Assembly: GCA_043772905.1 (NCBI GenBank)
Contig: JAYVFS010000239.1
Coordinates: 12,741 to 76,740 of the forward strand
Direction: 5' to 3'
From: JAAFJT01 sp043772905
GTDB taxonomy: Bacteria; Bacteroidota; Bacteroidia; Chitinophagales; Saprospiraceae
DNA length: 64,000 nucleotides
Shown here: piece after piece, positions 52,271-60,669 of the stretch
Position numbering within the stretch: position 1 is the stretch's first letter
How the letters are laid out: each line of letters starts with the position of its first letter
The notes under the pieces: model-generated
What the model was told of the DNA's origin: nothing
What the model saw: the letters and a program-made list of their open reading frames with translations, nothing else
Databases searched by the model: none
Program-made: the position numbers and the translations under genes

Positions 52271-54214
52271 TTATTTTAAAATGACAAATTCCGTCCGCCG
52301 ATTTGCTGCACGCCCCCCCTCAGTATCATTCGAGTCAATGGGCTGCGTTTTTCCTAAGCCTTTGAAACTCAGCCTTTCTAAGGCTATGCCATTTGACACA
52401 AGGTAATCACGTACTGCTTTTGCCCTTTTTTCAGACAAAATTTGATTGTCTGCATCTGTACCGACATTGTCCGTGTGTCCTCTGATTTCAATGCGCATCG
52501 TTGGATTTTCCTGCAAAAGTAGCTTCAATTTATTCAATTCAGTCATAGATTCACGCATCAAATCCGCTTTCCCTGTTTCAAAAAAGACATTTTTTAAGAT
52601 AATCGGCTTGTCTTCGATTTTGGGAGACCCCTCAGTACTCGTAGGCTTTTCGGCAGTCGTAGCCACTTGTTGTAGAAAAATATCAAGGGTAAAAGGTTTA
52701 TCAAAAGTCGCTTTTTCAGTCAAATTAAAATTTTCAGAACTGAAAGCATAACTCGGTTTTGACACATTCAAAGCATAATTTTTGCCAAAAGGCAAACAGA
52801 CTAAAAACGTCCCATTGTCATCAGAAAGAGAAAGATTAACCGTTTTTTGACCGCTTAAATCCACAAAATCTAAGCGCGCACTAGGAATAGGTTGCTTTGT
52901 TGAGGCATCTAACACCGTGCCACGTACATAGGTCACTGGCAGTGGACGCGCCTTTTCATGTAGGGCAAATTCAAATAAGTCATATTTTTTTTCATCCCCA
53001 TTCCCACGTCCAAAATACGCTGTTTTACCATCAAGGCTCACAGTGACAGTGCCTTCATTGTCCTTTGTATTGATGGGATAACCTAAATCTTGAGGTTCGC
53101 CCCAATTGCCCAAAGAGTCTATTCTGCTCAAAAACAAATCTTTTCCGCCCATTCCTGCGTGTCCTTCCGATGTAAAATACAACGTTGTACCATCGGGATG
53201 AATAAAAGGCGTTTGGTCGTCCCAAGTCGTATTTATCGGCGCACCCATGTTTTTGGCTGGCTGCCATTTGCCCGATTCAAAACGCACATACCAAATATCA
53301 ACCCCGCCCATACCACCTGGACGGGTTGATGCGAAGTAAATCGTCCGTCCATCGGCTGAAATTGAAGGCTGTGATTCCCACCATTCTGTATTAATCGCTG
53401 GAAAACCCTTCGGAGGACTCCATTTATCATTCTGTTTTTTTGAATAATAAATATCGAAACTGCCAAAACCATCAGGTCTATCTTTGGCGGCAAACAATAA
53501 CAATTTGCCATCGGCACTAATGGTTTGTGCGCCCTCATTGTTATCTGTGTTGAGTTCTTCGACAGGCGTTGCCAAAGTCCACTCACCATTTACTTTTTTA
53601 GAAGAAAAAAAATCCTCTTGCCGCCCAACGAGTCGTGTAAAAATCATGGTCTCACCATCAGCCGTCAGGGTCGGCAAATATTCGGAATATTGAGGGGTGT
53701 TCACCTTGTCTCCCAATGACTTAGGTTCAAATGGCACAGGATTATTGATGGCAACGGCAGCAAAACGGGCATCTCGAGCGGCTTTTGTGGCAATAAATTT
53801 ATTCCTATTGTTCGCTTTTTCAGATTTCAAGTAAGCCTCATAGTGTTCCGCCGCTTCCGTAAATTTGTCTTGGCGCATTTCGATATTAGCTAATGAAAAT
53901 AAGACTTCTACTTCAAAATTAGGGTCAATCACCAATACTTTTTCAAATGCCGCCTCTGCTTCTGGCAATTTTCCGAGTTTATAAAACATCGCTGCTTGTT
54001 GAATCTGGGCATCAATAAACGTCGCATCGGCTTTCAATGCATTCGTAAATTCTTTCAATGCCCCCTCAGTATCGTCTTGAATTTTGAGTTTTACACCATC
54101 GGAATAGGCTTTTATTGCTTTGCCAGTAGCCGTTTTGCGGGTTGTATAGTTTTGTGAAAAAACGGTTATTGTAAAGCAGAATAGAATATTAAAAATGAGA
54201 ATTATTCTTTTCAT
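52271..54214 (-). CDS. PorE-like protein: TPR, PD40 propeller, CRD and OmpA domains
   Basis: 647 residues from ATG 54214 (MKRIILIFNILFCFTITVFSQ signal peptide; an in-frame ATG 27 bases upstream is less likely). Domain order: TPR repeats (about 25-130), a WD40-like PD40 beta-propeller (about 145-420, repeats such as EYLPTLTADGETMIFTR, TISADGKLLLFAAKD, PSISADGRTIYFASTRPGG, PFIHPDGTTLYFTSEG), a carboxypeptidase regulatory-like domain (YVRGTVLDASTKQPIPSARL, about 425-505), and an OmpA_C domain (about 535-647, FFETGKADLMRESMTELNKL, IRGHTDNVGTDADN, NRRTEFVILK). This order matches PorE of the type IX secretion system, but paralogs with it are frequent. Three exact motif copies (52316, 52628, 54062) read TEG. 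Confidence 0.88.
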   Translation of the reverse strand: MKRIILIFNILFCFTITVFSQNYTTRKTATGKAIKAYSDGVKLKIQDDTEGALKEFTNALKADATFIDAQIQQAAMFYKLGKLPEAEAAFEKVLVIDPNFEVEVLFSLANIEMRQDKFTEAAEHYEAYLKSEKANNRNKFIATKAARDARFAAVAINNPVPFEPKSLGDKVNTPQYSEYLPTLTADGETMIFTRLVGRQEDFFSSKKVNGEWTLATPVEELNTDNNEGAQTISADGKLLLFAAKDRPDGFGSFDIYYSKKQNDKWSPPKGFPAINTEWWESQPSISADGRTIYFASTRPGGMGGVDIWYVRFESGKWQPAKNMGAPINTTWDDQTPFIHPDGTTLYFTSEGHAGMGGKDLFLSRIDSLGNWGEPQDLGYPINTKDNEGTVTVSLDGKTAYFGRGNGDEKKYDLFEFALHEKARPLPVTYVRGTVLDASTKQPIPSARLDFVDLSGQKTVNLSLSDDNGTFLVCLPFGKNYALNVSKPSYAFSSENFNLTEKATFDKPFTLDIFLQQVATTAEKPTSTEGSPKIEDKPIILKNVFFETGKADLMRESMTELNKLKLLLQENPTMRIEIRGHTDNVGTDADNQILSEKRAKAVRDYLVSNGIALERLSFKGLGKTQPIDSNDTEGGRAANRRTEFVILK

Positions 54215-54267
54215 AAAATATTGATTATGAGTTATTTGCAAATTATTTCAAATCGAAGAGTCAGCGG

Positions 54268-54502
54268 TCAAAGTAAACCGTGTTCCGTTATTAACTCTAA
54301 AAACGCGTCAGCAGAAATAATATTGAAATAAGGGAAAGGAGTACTTTTCAAAACATTGTAATGTTTGTCATCTGTTACTAAATAATTTGCATTGGCTGCA
54401 ACGGAGCAATCGGCAAATTTGTCGTCATCAGGGTCATCTTTTATTAAGATCCAGTTATAATGAGGGTCAAAACGATGAACAAAAGGAGATTTAAGTAATA
54501 AT
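54268..54502 (-). pseudogene. PIN-domain toxin remnant cut by the IS element
   Basis: A frame ending at TGA 54268-54270 reads, upstream to downstream, LLLKSPFVHRFDPHYNW then LIKDDPDDDKFADCSVAA, NANYLVTDDKHYNVLK and FNIISADAFLELITEHGLL. This is the C-terminal half of a PIN-family nuclease toxin (Asp-rich DPDDDKF and TDDKH motifs). Its N-terminal half is missing: the frame runs into the IS terminal repeat at 54503. The sequence on the far side of the IS does not restore the gene (a stop lies seven codons up), so it was probably already broken. No antitoxin is next to it. Confidence 0.75.
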
Positions 54503-56220
54503 TCCTCAACTTTTGCATTAAATAAGATAATAATATAGGTAAAATATTAGGCAAAACGGTTAAAAAGAGAAATAAAAGAGCATAAATTTATGATTTAAAC
54601 CAATAAATCATATTAAAATGCTACCCATAGTACAATTACCAGAAATAATTAGTCACTATTCACCCCACTTTAAAGAAGTATTCAGTGAAGGAGAATATGA
54701 GCATTTTAAAAAATATCTGTCGGGACTCATAGTATCTGAAAACAAGACAATAGAGGCGATAAATCGTCTATTTGTATTGGATGTCCAAAATCAAAGCAGT
54801 TTAAACCGCTTTTTGACTCACTCCAAGTATAGGATAGCGGCCTTGCATCGCAAACGCTTAGACTTGTTAAACAGTCAAGCAGAAACCAAGCTAAAAAGCA
54901 TGGGTGCGCATGGTGGCGTTTTGGGTTTAGATGATACCTTATTGACGCATTATGGGCGCGAATTTGAAGGTTTAACTAAATTATTCGACCATTCGACTCA
55001 AACGTATGTGTGGGCTCATAATCTGGTTAATCTGCATTATAGTGATGACCAAACAGATTATCCGATCTCTTTTGAATTATGGAAACCCGTTGAGATAGAA
55101 GCCTTAGAAAAAGGCTTACGCGATAGTGGGGTTAAAATAAAAGAGAAAAAAGAGCCCTTGAAGGTTAGTGAACCAGAGAAATGGCGGAACTATTTATTGT
55201 ATTTGTACAGAAAAAACCAGCAAAAAGAGTGCGTACGTAAAGCCTATCGGAGTAAAATTATTATTGGACAGGATTTGTTACGGGATTTTTTCAATGAATA
55301 CCCAAATGAAGATTTACCAATCAGCTTCGATAAATGGTTCACAAGCCCCAGTTTTTGCAAATTTATAGACCAAGATTTGAAGAAATCTTATGTTGGTGGC
55401 TTGAAAAGTGACGAAGCATTGCTTTTAGCGGGTTCAGTAAAAATCACCGTTGGTGATTTTGTTAAACGACTAAAGGAGCAACATCTTGAGTTAAAGTCAT
55501 CGCAAAACCCAAAATCGGTGTTTGTTAAGACAACGATTAATTACAAAGGTAAAAAAGAAGTATTTTACAATTATTGTCAAGTACATCATATTTCTGGGTA
55601 TGGACGGCAAAATCTTTTGATTTCTCATCAAAAAGAAGATTTGTCCGATACTGCCCGTGTTTTTATATCAAACCGCCTAAACTGGAGAGTGCAACACATG
55701 ACCAGAGTAGGTCGCCATCGCTGGCCTGTTGAAGAATATCATAAAGAAAGCAAAGCCGAAGGATTGGATCAGTATCAAGTTAGGAACTTTGAGGCAATTG
55801 AAAAACATATTGCCATGGTTGCCCTTGTCTATTCGTTATTGAAACATGCCCGTTATGACTCTGTGCTCTTGAACACTCTTCAAACGCAACTTGATAAAAA
55901 TATCAAAGGGTCTTTAGCGACTTGGCGACGTACCACACAAGCCCAAGTGCTTTGGGGCTTGGTTTTGTGGATTGAGGAAGCCTTGCGACAAGGTGACTCT
56001 TTGGAGAAGATTATGAAAACGCTTTTACCAGCGTTTAATTTAGGATAATCTTCCATTCATTCTTTAGTTATATGATATCCCTTTACTACTGTTTGGGGGA
56101 TATATAGGTGTTGTTTGCCTAATATGTCAATGAACTAACTATTTTTTTTCGATTACGAAACCTTTTTAAGCCTTTTTCGGGCACTTTACATGTACTATTT
56201 TATAATGCAAAAGTTGAGGA
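54503..56220. mobile_element. IS701-like insertion sequence, complete
   Basis: 1718 bp bounded by a perfect 18-bp inverted repeat, TCCTCAACTTTTGCATTA (54503-54520) and its complement (56203-56220). TAAT stands on both outer sides (54499-54502 and 56221-56224), a 4-bp target duplication as expected for IS701-family elements. It carries one transposase gene (54618-56048). No motif copy lies in it. Confidence 0.9.
54618..56048 (+). CDS. IS701-family DDE transposase
   Basis: 476 residues, intact. The N-terminal half binds DNA. The catalytic core shows GGVLGLDDTLLTHYG (first Asp, about residue 101) and the C-terminal RHRWPVEEYHKESKAEGLDQYQ (Glu-rich block, about 371-392), followed by a helical part with HIAMVALVYSLLKHA. 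This resembles the DDE_5/IS701 type. The second Asp lies in the middle stretch but I cannot point to it safely. It seems complete and may be active. RBS is weak. Confidence 0.88.
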   Translation: MLPIVQLPEIISHYSPHFKEVFSEGEYEHFKKYLSGLIVSENKTIEAINRLFVLDVQNQSSLNRFLTHSKYRIAALHRKRLDLLNSQAETKLKSMGAHGGVLGLDDTLLTHYGREFEGLTKLFDHSTQTYVWAHNLVNLHYSDDQTDYPISFELWKPVEIEALEKGLRDSGVKIKEKKEPLKVSEPEKWRNYLLYLYRKNQQKECVRKAYRSKIIIGQDLLRDFFNEYPNEDLPISFDKWFTSPSFCKFIDQDLKKSYVGGLKSDEALLLAGSVKITVGDFVKRLKEQHLELKSSQNPKSVFVKTTINYKGKKEVFYNYCQVHHISGYGRQNLLISHQKEDLSDTARVFISNRLNWRVQHMTRVGRHRWPVEEYHKESKAEGLDQYQVRNFEAIEKHIAMVALVYSLLKHARYDSVLLNTLQTQLDKNIKGSLATWRRTTQAQVLWGLVLWIEEALRQGDSLEKIMKTLLPAFNLG

Positions 56221-56298
56221 TAATAAATCAAATAGTGCAATCTATACTGGTTTTTCAGTATCACATCAACCACAATTTAGAACTTTCAACTTTACAAA

Positions 56299-56562
56299 AT
56301 GGAACAAATAAGATTTTTTTTCATCGTTATGAATATGGCTTGTACTTTATTATGCTTCTATTTTTTGACATTCATTGACACAATTACTCCTAACATGCGT
56401 GTAATAGCAAACTTAGTTAGTTATTATGGGACAATTGTGTTTTTTACTATGTTTATTCTATTATATGGTAAAACAAAGTATAGTAAAACTCTAATAATTA
56501 TTATAACCCTAATTACCCTTTTCTTTCTAAATAAGGTTTACGGCGTAATAATCCCTTTTTAA
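56299..56562 (+). CDS. Small three-helix membrane protein, unknown
   Basis: 87 residues with three hydrophobic segments (about 6-24, 36-55, 63-85) and almost no loops. The codon use is very A/T-rich. No family recognised. It lies just outside the IS right end, within the island, so it may be cargo or host-derived. A longer overlapping frame in another phase looks random. Confidence 0.4.
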   Translation: MEQIRFFFIVMNMACTLLCFYFLTFIDTITPNMRVIANLVSYYGTIVFFTMFILLYGKTKYSKTLIIIITLITLFFLNKVYGVIIPF

Positions 56563-57041
56563 AAAGTGTAGTGCTCACTTGGCAGGGTTGCATGAGCATA
56601 CTTGTAAATGGTGTTCTCTAATTGAAGAATAGCTACAAAAGTAGTGCAAGAGGCGATGCTGGCGATGCAAAAAAGTCCTCTCGACAAAGGAGTTCTTTAA
56701 ATTAACGCACATCCACCAAGCAAAACAACGACGGCGCTGGGTTCGGTGTTTTCACCGAACTCACCTATAATAGCCGTCAGGCTAAGAAAATTACAATTGA
56801 AAATCAATGCTTTATAGATAATTATTTAGAACTTTTAATTGCTGAAAAATATGAATCTAAGAAACAAAGTAAACTTAGCTCTTTTCAATATAATATGAGT
56901 TGTTTTCTTTCTTAGCCTGACGGCTATGGTCTCCGACCTGCGAAGTTGATTGAAAGCGGCATTAAGCAAACAACTGCTGCCGTTTACGTGGGTCAGAAAA
57001 AAGGCGGTGTGCGAAAGGGGTTTCGCCTACCCCCTCAGTAA
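56563..57041 (+). pseudogene. Broken gene interrupted by a MITE-like element
   Basis: From a stop at 56703-56705 a frame reads RTSTKQNNDGAGFGVFTELTY, enters the inserted element at 56770, and stops at TAG 56913-56915. On the far side, in the same phase, it continues YGLRPAKLIESGIKQTTAAV and YVGQKKGGVRKGFRLPPQ to TAA 57039-57041. The two parts join smoothly if the insert is removed. The parent protein is not recognised. The start side is also lost, so this is a decayed remnant. The final codons are made from a motif copy (57031-57040). Bases 56563-56700 hold nothing recognised. Confidence 0.55.
56770..56927. mobile_element. 158-bp MITE-like element
   Basis: A perfect 20-bp inverted repeat, ATAGCCGTCAGGCTAAGAAA (56770-56789) and its complement (56908-56927), encloses 118 A/T-rich bases with no gene. 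It sits inside a broken frame whose two halves are in phase. The target duplication is not clear (AT at both ends if the repeat is trimmed by two bases). It is unrelated to the IS701 ends. Confidence 0.75.
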
Positions 57042-57081
57042 AAAGGGTAGAAAAAGATAGAATAAAAGCTGGAAAAGGCAC

Positions 57082-57207
57082 TTATTCGCCCAAAGCCTCT
57101 TTAAGAGAAAGTATTTTCAAGCCTTTTATACCTGTATAGTCTTTGATATTGTCCGCAAAAAATGCCCAATCGTAGGTCAAAGCTGTAGCGGCAATGAGCT
57201 TGCCAAT
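57082..57207 (-). pseudogene. Second PIN-domain remnant
   Basis: A short minus-strand frame ending at 57082-57084 reads IGKLIAATALTYDWAFFADN and then IKDYTGIKGLKILSLKEALGE. This is the last third of a VapC/PIN-type toxin (LIAATAL... ADNIKDY...GLKIL). A stop codon precedes it directly, so nothing upstream remains in frame. It follows the RelE/ParE toxin gene, from which 23 bases separate it. Confidence 0.6.
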
Positions 57208-57230
57208 TTATAGTATTCACATTGACAGGC

Positions 57231-57524
57231 TTATTCAGGTCTTTTATTTGGGTTTCTTTTATTGTGAAAACAGGAAAGTACCTTAACTGTATTTTGAGTT
57301 TGATTGACAACAAAATACAAAGTGTAAGGGAATTGAGGCATCTTCAACGCACGGATATTTTTGTAACGAACTCTGTGAAGAGGATTTACAGCTAAAGCGT
57401 TATAAGTTTCTTTTAATGCAGCGATAAAATTAAGCGGTGTATTCTCGCTATACAAGGCATAGTAATCAATGGCGTTTTCGATTTCTTTTTGAGCACGCGG
57501 GGAGACAATAATTTTATAAGCCAT
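57231..57524 (-). CDS. RelE/ParE-family toxin
   Basis: 97 residues from ATG 57524; the longer in-frame reading adds a Pro/Ser-rich stretch that overlaps the antitoxin gene in another phase and is rejected. RelE/ParE fold: YKIIVSPRAQKEIENAIDYY, NALAVNPLHRVRYKNIRALK, PYTLYFVVNQTQNTVKVLSC and the terminal HNKRNPNKRPE. The Arg-rich middle and final basic tail fit the family. It overlaps the upstream antitoxin gene by 11 bases. Whether it cuts mRNA or poisons gyrase cannot be told. Confidence 0.88.
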   Translation of the reverse strand: MAYKIIVSPRAQKEIENAIDYYALYSENTPLNFIAALKETYNALAVNPLHRVRYKNIRALKMPQFPYTLYFVVNQTQNTVKVLSCFHNKRNPNKRPE

Positions 57525-57753
57525 ATTTTTGGTTGAGTTGGTCAATGGAGGCTTCGGCAGTGAGATAGGTGTTTTCATCTTCCAATAGCCTTTCATCCAA
57601 GATGGTTTTCATATCGGTCGTCATTTCAAAATGCGCTTCGTCTTCTTCTACAATGATGGTGATGGGCTTTGATTTAAAAACGGCTTTAATAGCGTCCAAA
57701 ATATCAGAATTGACCTCTTGAGCTGATGTTAAATGATAGGTTGTGTACAGCAT
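57514..57753 (-). CDS. Antitoxin partner of the RelE/ParE toxin
   Basis: 79 residues: a strand-rich start (MLYTTYHLTSAQEVNSDILD), an acidic part (PITIIVEEDEAHFEMT) and a helical C-terminus (KTILDERLLEDENTYLTAEA) that would wrap the toxin. It comes before the toxin and overlaps it, as is usual. It belongs to a small addiction-module group common in Bacteroidota, and no HTH is visible. Confidence 0.75.
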   Translation of the reverse strand: MLYTTYHLTSAQEVNSDILDAIKAVFKSKPITIIVEEDEAHFEMTTDMKTILDERLLEDENTYLTAEASIDQLNQKYGL

Positions 57754-57843
57754 ATCTTTAATTATTTTTTCATTTATTAAAAAAGTTGAACAAATATAAG
57801 CCTATTCACCAAAATTCATTCAAAAAATCTAAACAACCACGAT

Positions 57844-59193
57844 ATGAAAAAAGTCATTTATTTCGTCCTTTTCCTTTTGCCCACGTTGCTTGAGGCACAA
57901 AGTGCTGGAAACAGTCGCGTTAGCGACAGACTACTGTTGCCAACAACGCCACGCCGCTATTACACCCAAAAAAACTACCAACGGCTGCTGACGATTGACC
58001 CTGATATGGGTAGGAAACGCGCCTTTTTGGATATGCAGCTTAACCTGAATACACCGCCTTTGACCGCCGATGTGACGATACCCGTTGTTGTGCATGTATT
58101 GTACAAAGCGGGAACAAACACCAAGGATTTGCCAAAAGAAAGTGATATTCGGCAACAATTGGACATCGTGAGTAAAGACTTCCGCCAAACCGTCCGCATC
58201 ACAAAGCACGAAGCCGACGACAAAGAGCATTTTACAGATAAAAATGCTTTGGATACACGTATTTCTTTCTGTCTCGCTTCTCAAGACCCTTCGGGCAGAG
58301 CGACTTCGGGCGTTTTGACTGTGCCAACATCTGTAACAACTTGGCTCGCTGATGACAATATGAAATCTGCCAGGACAGGCGGTAGCACGGCTTGGGACAC
58401 CGAGAAGTATCTGAATGTCTGGGTTGTGAGTTTTCCTGACAGCATCAGTGGTTATGCTCAAATGCCTGCCGGACTCGCTGCGACAGACGGTATCGTGATT
58501 GATGCCCGTTACTTCGGTAAAAAGCCGAATAACGATAAAACCTTCCCATATACTGAGGGGGAGACCATGACGCATTTGATAGGCAGTTATTTGAACTTGT
58601 ATGAACTGTGGTCTGAAACCGTCTTGTGCGGCGATGACGGTGTGGACGATACACCGATTCACAACGCCCCGACACTCGGTAATGTGGATTATCGGTTTGT
58701 CAGCACCTGCGACGGCAACCCTGTCGTGATGTCTATGAATTATATGGATAACACGAATGACAACATGCTTTATATGTTTACCAATGGACAAAAGAGACGG
58801 TTGCAAGCAACACTTACGGCAAATGGTATTCGCTACAAATTGGTACAATCGGGCGCCACACAATGCGCTCATGGTAATACCAACGCTCAAATCGTACAGC
58901 AGAATCCCCCTAAACCCACGACACCTGTACAATTGTCGCCCATGAGTTACCGCATCTATCCGAATCCTGCACAAGACAATATCAACCTTGACATTGGTAT
59001 AGAGAAAGGTGGTGAAGCGACATTGAATATTTACAATGCACAAGGTGGTCTTCAAGTCAGCCGAACTTATAAAGTTACAGAGGGGTCTCAATCCTTTACG
59101 GTCAATTGCAGTACGTGGACAACAGGTTTGTACTTTGTGCAACTGAAAGTCAATGAAGAAGTGGTATCAGAAAGGGTTTTGATACAGCGATGA
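57844..59193 (+). CDS. Secreted M43-type metalloprotease homolog with dead zinc site and T9SS sorting domain
   Basis: 449 residues. Signal peptide (KKVIYFVLFLLPTLLEAQ), M43/pappalysin-like domain (about 45-330) and a type A sorting domain at the end (YRIYPNPAQDNINLDI to GLYFVQLKVNEEVVSERVLI, about 370-449), so it should leave by type IX secretion. The fold cues remain: PVVVHVLYKAGT, KYLNVWVVSFPD, GIVIDARYFG, CGDDGVDDTPIHNAPT, MSMNYMDNTNDNMLYMFTNGQ. But the site HEVGHWLGLYH of active members reads HLIGSYLNLYE, so the catalytic Glu and two zinc His are gone. It is probably a binding protein, not a protease. The motif copy 58551-58560 (TEG) lies directly before this site. Confidence 0.88.
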   Translation: MKKVIYFVLFLLPTLLEAQSAGNSRVSDRLLLPTTPRRYYTQKNYQRLLTIDPDMGRKRAFLDMQLNLNTPPLTADVTIPVVVHVLYKAGTNTKDLPKESDIRQQLDIVSKDFRQTVRITKHEADDKEHFTDKNALDTRISFCLASQDPSGRATSGVLTVPTSVTTWLADDNMKSARTGGSTAWDTEKYLNVWVVSFPDSISGYAQMPAGLAATDGIVIDARYFGKKPNNDKTFPYTEGETMTHLIGSYLNLYELWSETVLCGDDGVDDTPIHNAPTLGNVDYRFVSTCDGNPVVMSMNYMDNTNDNMLYMFTNGQKRRLQATLTANGIRYKLVQSGATQCAHGNTNAQIVQQNPPKPTTPVQLSPMSYRIYPNPAQDNINLDIGIEKGGEATLNIYNAQGGLQVSRTYKVTEGSQSFTVNCSTWTTGLYFVQLKVNEEVVSERVLIQR

Positions 59194-59213
59194 AAGGGAT
59201 ACCTTCTGAATAA

Positions 59214-59250
59214 CAAAAGCCGATGTTTCTTTGTGAAGCATCGGCTTTTG
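59214..59250. terminator. 12-bp hairpin terminator
   Basis: CAAAAGCCGATG pairs with CATCGGCTTTTG, followed by TTC; between convergent genes (M43 homolog and glycosyltransferase). Confidence 0.85.
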
Positions 59251-59320
59251 TTCACTGCTTGGTAGGTCGTTCCTGCCGATTAAGTCGGTCATTAATTTTT
59301 TATGCTAACGCTTACATCTG

Positions 59321-60475
59321 TCAGCGATGGGATGTCAAAACCTCATACAAAGTTGCTGCCGTTTTGTCCCAACTAAATTTCTCTCTTTGCATACGTCCTT
59401 TTTCTATTAAATTTTGGCGTAAATCGGCATCTATTGCGACCTTTTCAAGTGCATCAGCAATTTCAGATACCGACAATGGATTGACGAGAATGGCGGCATC
59501 ACCCGCCACTTCAGGCATCGAAGTCGTCGTAGAGGTAATGACAGGTACATCACAGTGCATCGCCTCTAAAATTGGAATACCAAAACCTTCGGCAAGCGAT
59601 ACATAAGCAACTGCCGTTGCTGCACCGACAATGCGTGGCACTTCTTCATCGGCAACATAACCCGTAAAAATAATGTCTTTTTGAAAAGCAGAATTATCAA
59701 AAGCTGTCCGCACATCGCCTGTTTGCCAAGCAAAACGACCGACGATGACCAATTTATGAGGCAGTCCAGTCCGCTGTTTCATCTCACTAAAAGCCGTTAT
59801 GAGCCGATGCACATTCTTACGAGGATGCACTGCACCGACAAAAACAAAAAAAGGCACGCCCTCCCGATTGTCTCGGGATGTATCATCAGTATAAGCCACC
59901 TTAACTGCCATTTTTTCTGCTTCATCAATTGGCTTGAAATCAGTGCGGCAACCATTGTGACAAACGACTATTTTTTCTGAATTCAAAAAAGGATAGTAGC
60001 GCAAGGCATCTTGTTTCACAAATTCCGATACACATATTATAGTATGCGCTTTTTTCAAAAAACGGGGCGCAAAGAATTGGTAATATTGATAAACCAACCA
60101 CGGCAGCGTGCTGCGTGCTTCGGGGTGCGCCCAACCGACATCGTGGAGTATGAGATACGTCGGCACATCCGTTCTTAGTGAACAGAAATTGTCAGTTGAC
60201 AGGAAAATATCGGGTTTGTGCTTTTTCAAAGCTCTGGCTACCGACCATTCGTACCACCAAATAAACAAAAACGGATGTCGGGCAGGTGGAAACAAGACAA
60301 TAGGCGTTACATTTTCACCAAACACATAACTTTCATCATAAGGGCGGTCAAAAAAGAAGATAAACTCATCTTCGGGGTGTGCCACTACCATGCGCCGCAC
60401 CGTTTCATAAGTGAACCAACCGAAGCCTTCGAGTTTGTTTTTGAGCAAAAAACGGGTGTTGATAGCTATTTTCAT
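59321..60475 (-). CDS. GT4-type glycosyltransferase
   Basis: 384 residues from ATG 60475, chosen because MKIAINTRFLLKNKLEGFGWF is the standard first strand and Gly loop of the GT-B fold; a longer reading would translate the motif copy at 60520-60529. Other signs: HKPDIFLSTDNFCSL, LILHDVGWAHPEA, FVGAVHPRKNVHRLITAFSE (about 228-247), LVIVGRFAWQTGD, and the E-x7-E pair in AEGFGIPILEAMHCDVPVIT (about 313-332) with PEVAGDAAILVNP. It adds a sugar from a nucleotide donor; acceptor unknown. No other glycan gene is next to it. Confidence 0.92.
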   Translation of the reverse strand: MKIAINTRFLLKNKLEGFGWFTYETVRRMVVAHPEDEFIFFFDRPYDESYVFGENVTPIVLFPPARHPFLFIWWYEWSVARALKKHKPDIFLSTDNFCSLRTDVPTYLILHDVGWAHPEARSTLPWLVYQYYQFFAPRFLKKAHTIICVSEFVKQDALRYYPFLNSEKIVVCHNGCRTDFKPIDEAEKMAVKVAYTDDTSRDNREGVPFFVFVGAVHPRKNVHRLITAFSEMKQRTGLPHKLVIVGRFAWQTGDVRTAFDNSAFQKDIIFTGYVADEEVPRIVGAATAVAYVSLAEGFGIPILEAMHCDVPVITSTTTSMPEVAGDAAILVNPLSVSEIADALEKVAIDADLRQNLIEKGRMQREKFSWDKTAATLYEVLTSHR

Positions 60476-60562
60476 TGGGCGAAAATAGGGTGAATTGTTG
60501 GATGGTTGTAGGTGCGTTTTACTGAGGGGGATGAAAAAGTGCTTTAACAATCGTTATAAATA

Positions 60563-60593
60563 CGTGTCGGATACCTCAAAGGTATCCGACACG
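60563..60593. repeat. 14-bp palindrome, CGTGTCGGATACCT type
   Basis: CGTGTCGGATACCT-CAA-AGGTATCCGACACG is a perfect hairpin in the gap before the glycosyltransferase gene and the divergent lipoprotein gene. As it lies between two starts, it is a repeat or operator rather than a terminator. Confidence 0.8.
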
Positions 60594-60669
60594 CATAGCG
60601 TTTCTTAACAACCAACAAAAAAATAAAAGGGAAATATAATAAGCCTCTTTGTTTTCAAGTTAAATTAAA

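Noticed and set aside
57931..59142. A 403-codon open frame on the minus strand opposite the M43-like gene
   Set aside because: Its product is Cys/Arg/His-rich with no domain, while the plus-strand frame has signal peptide, M43 fold residues and a sorting domain. It is a shadow frame.
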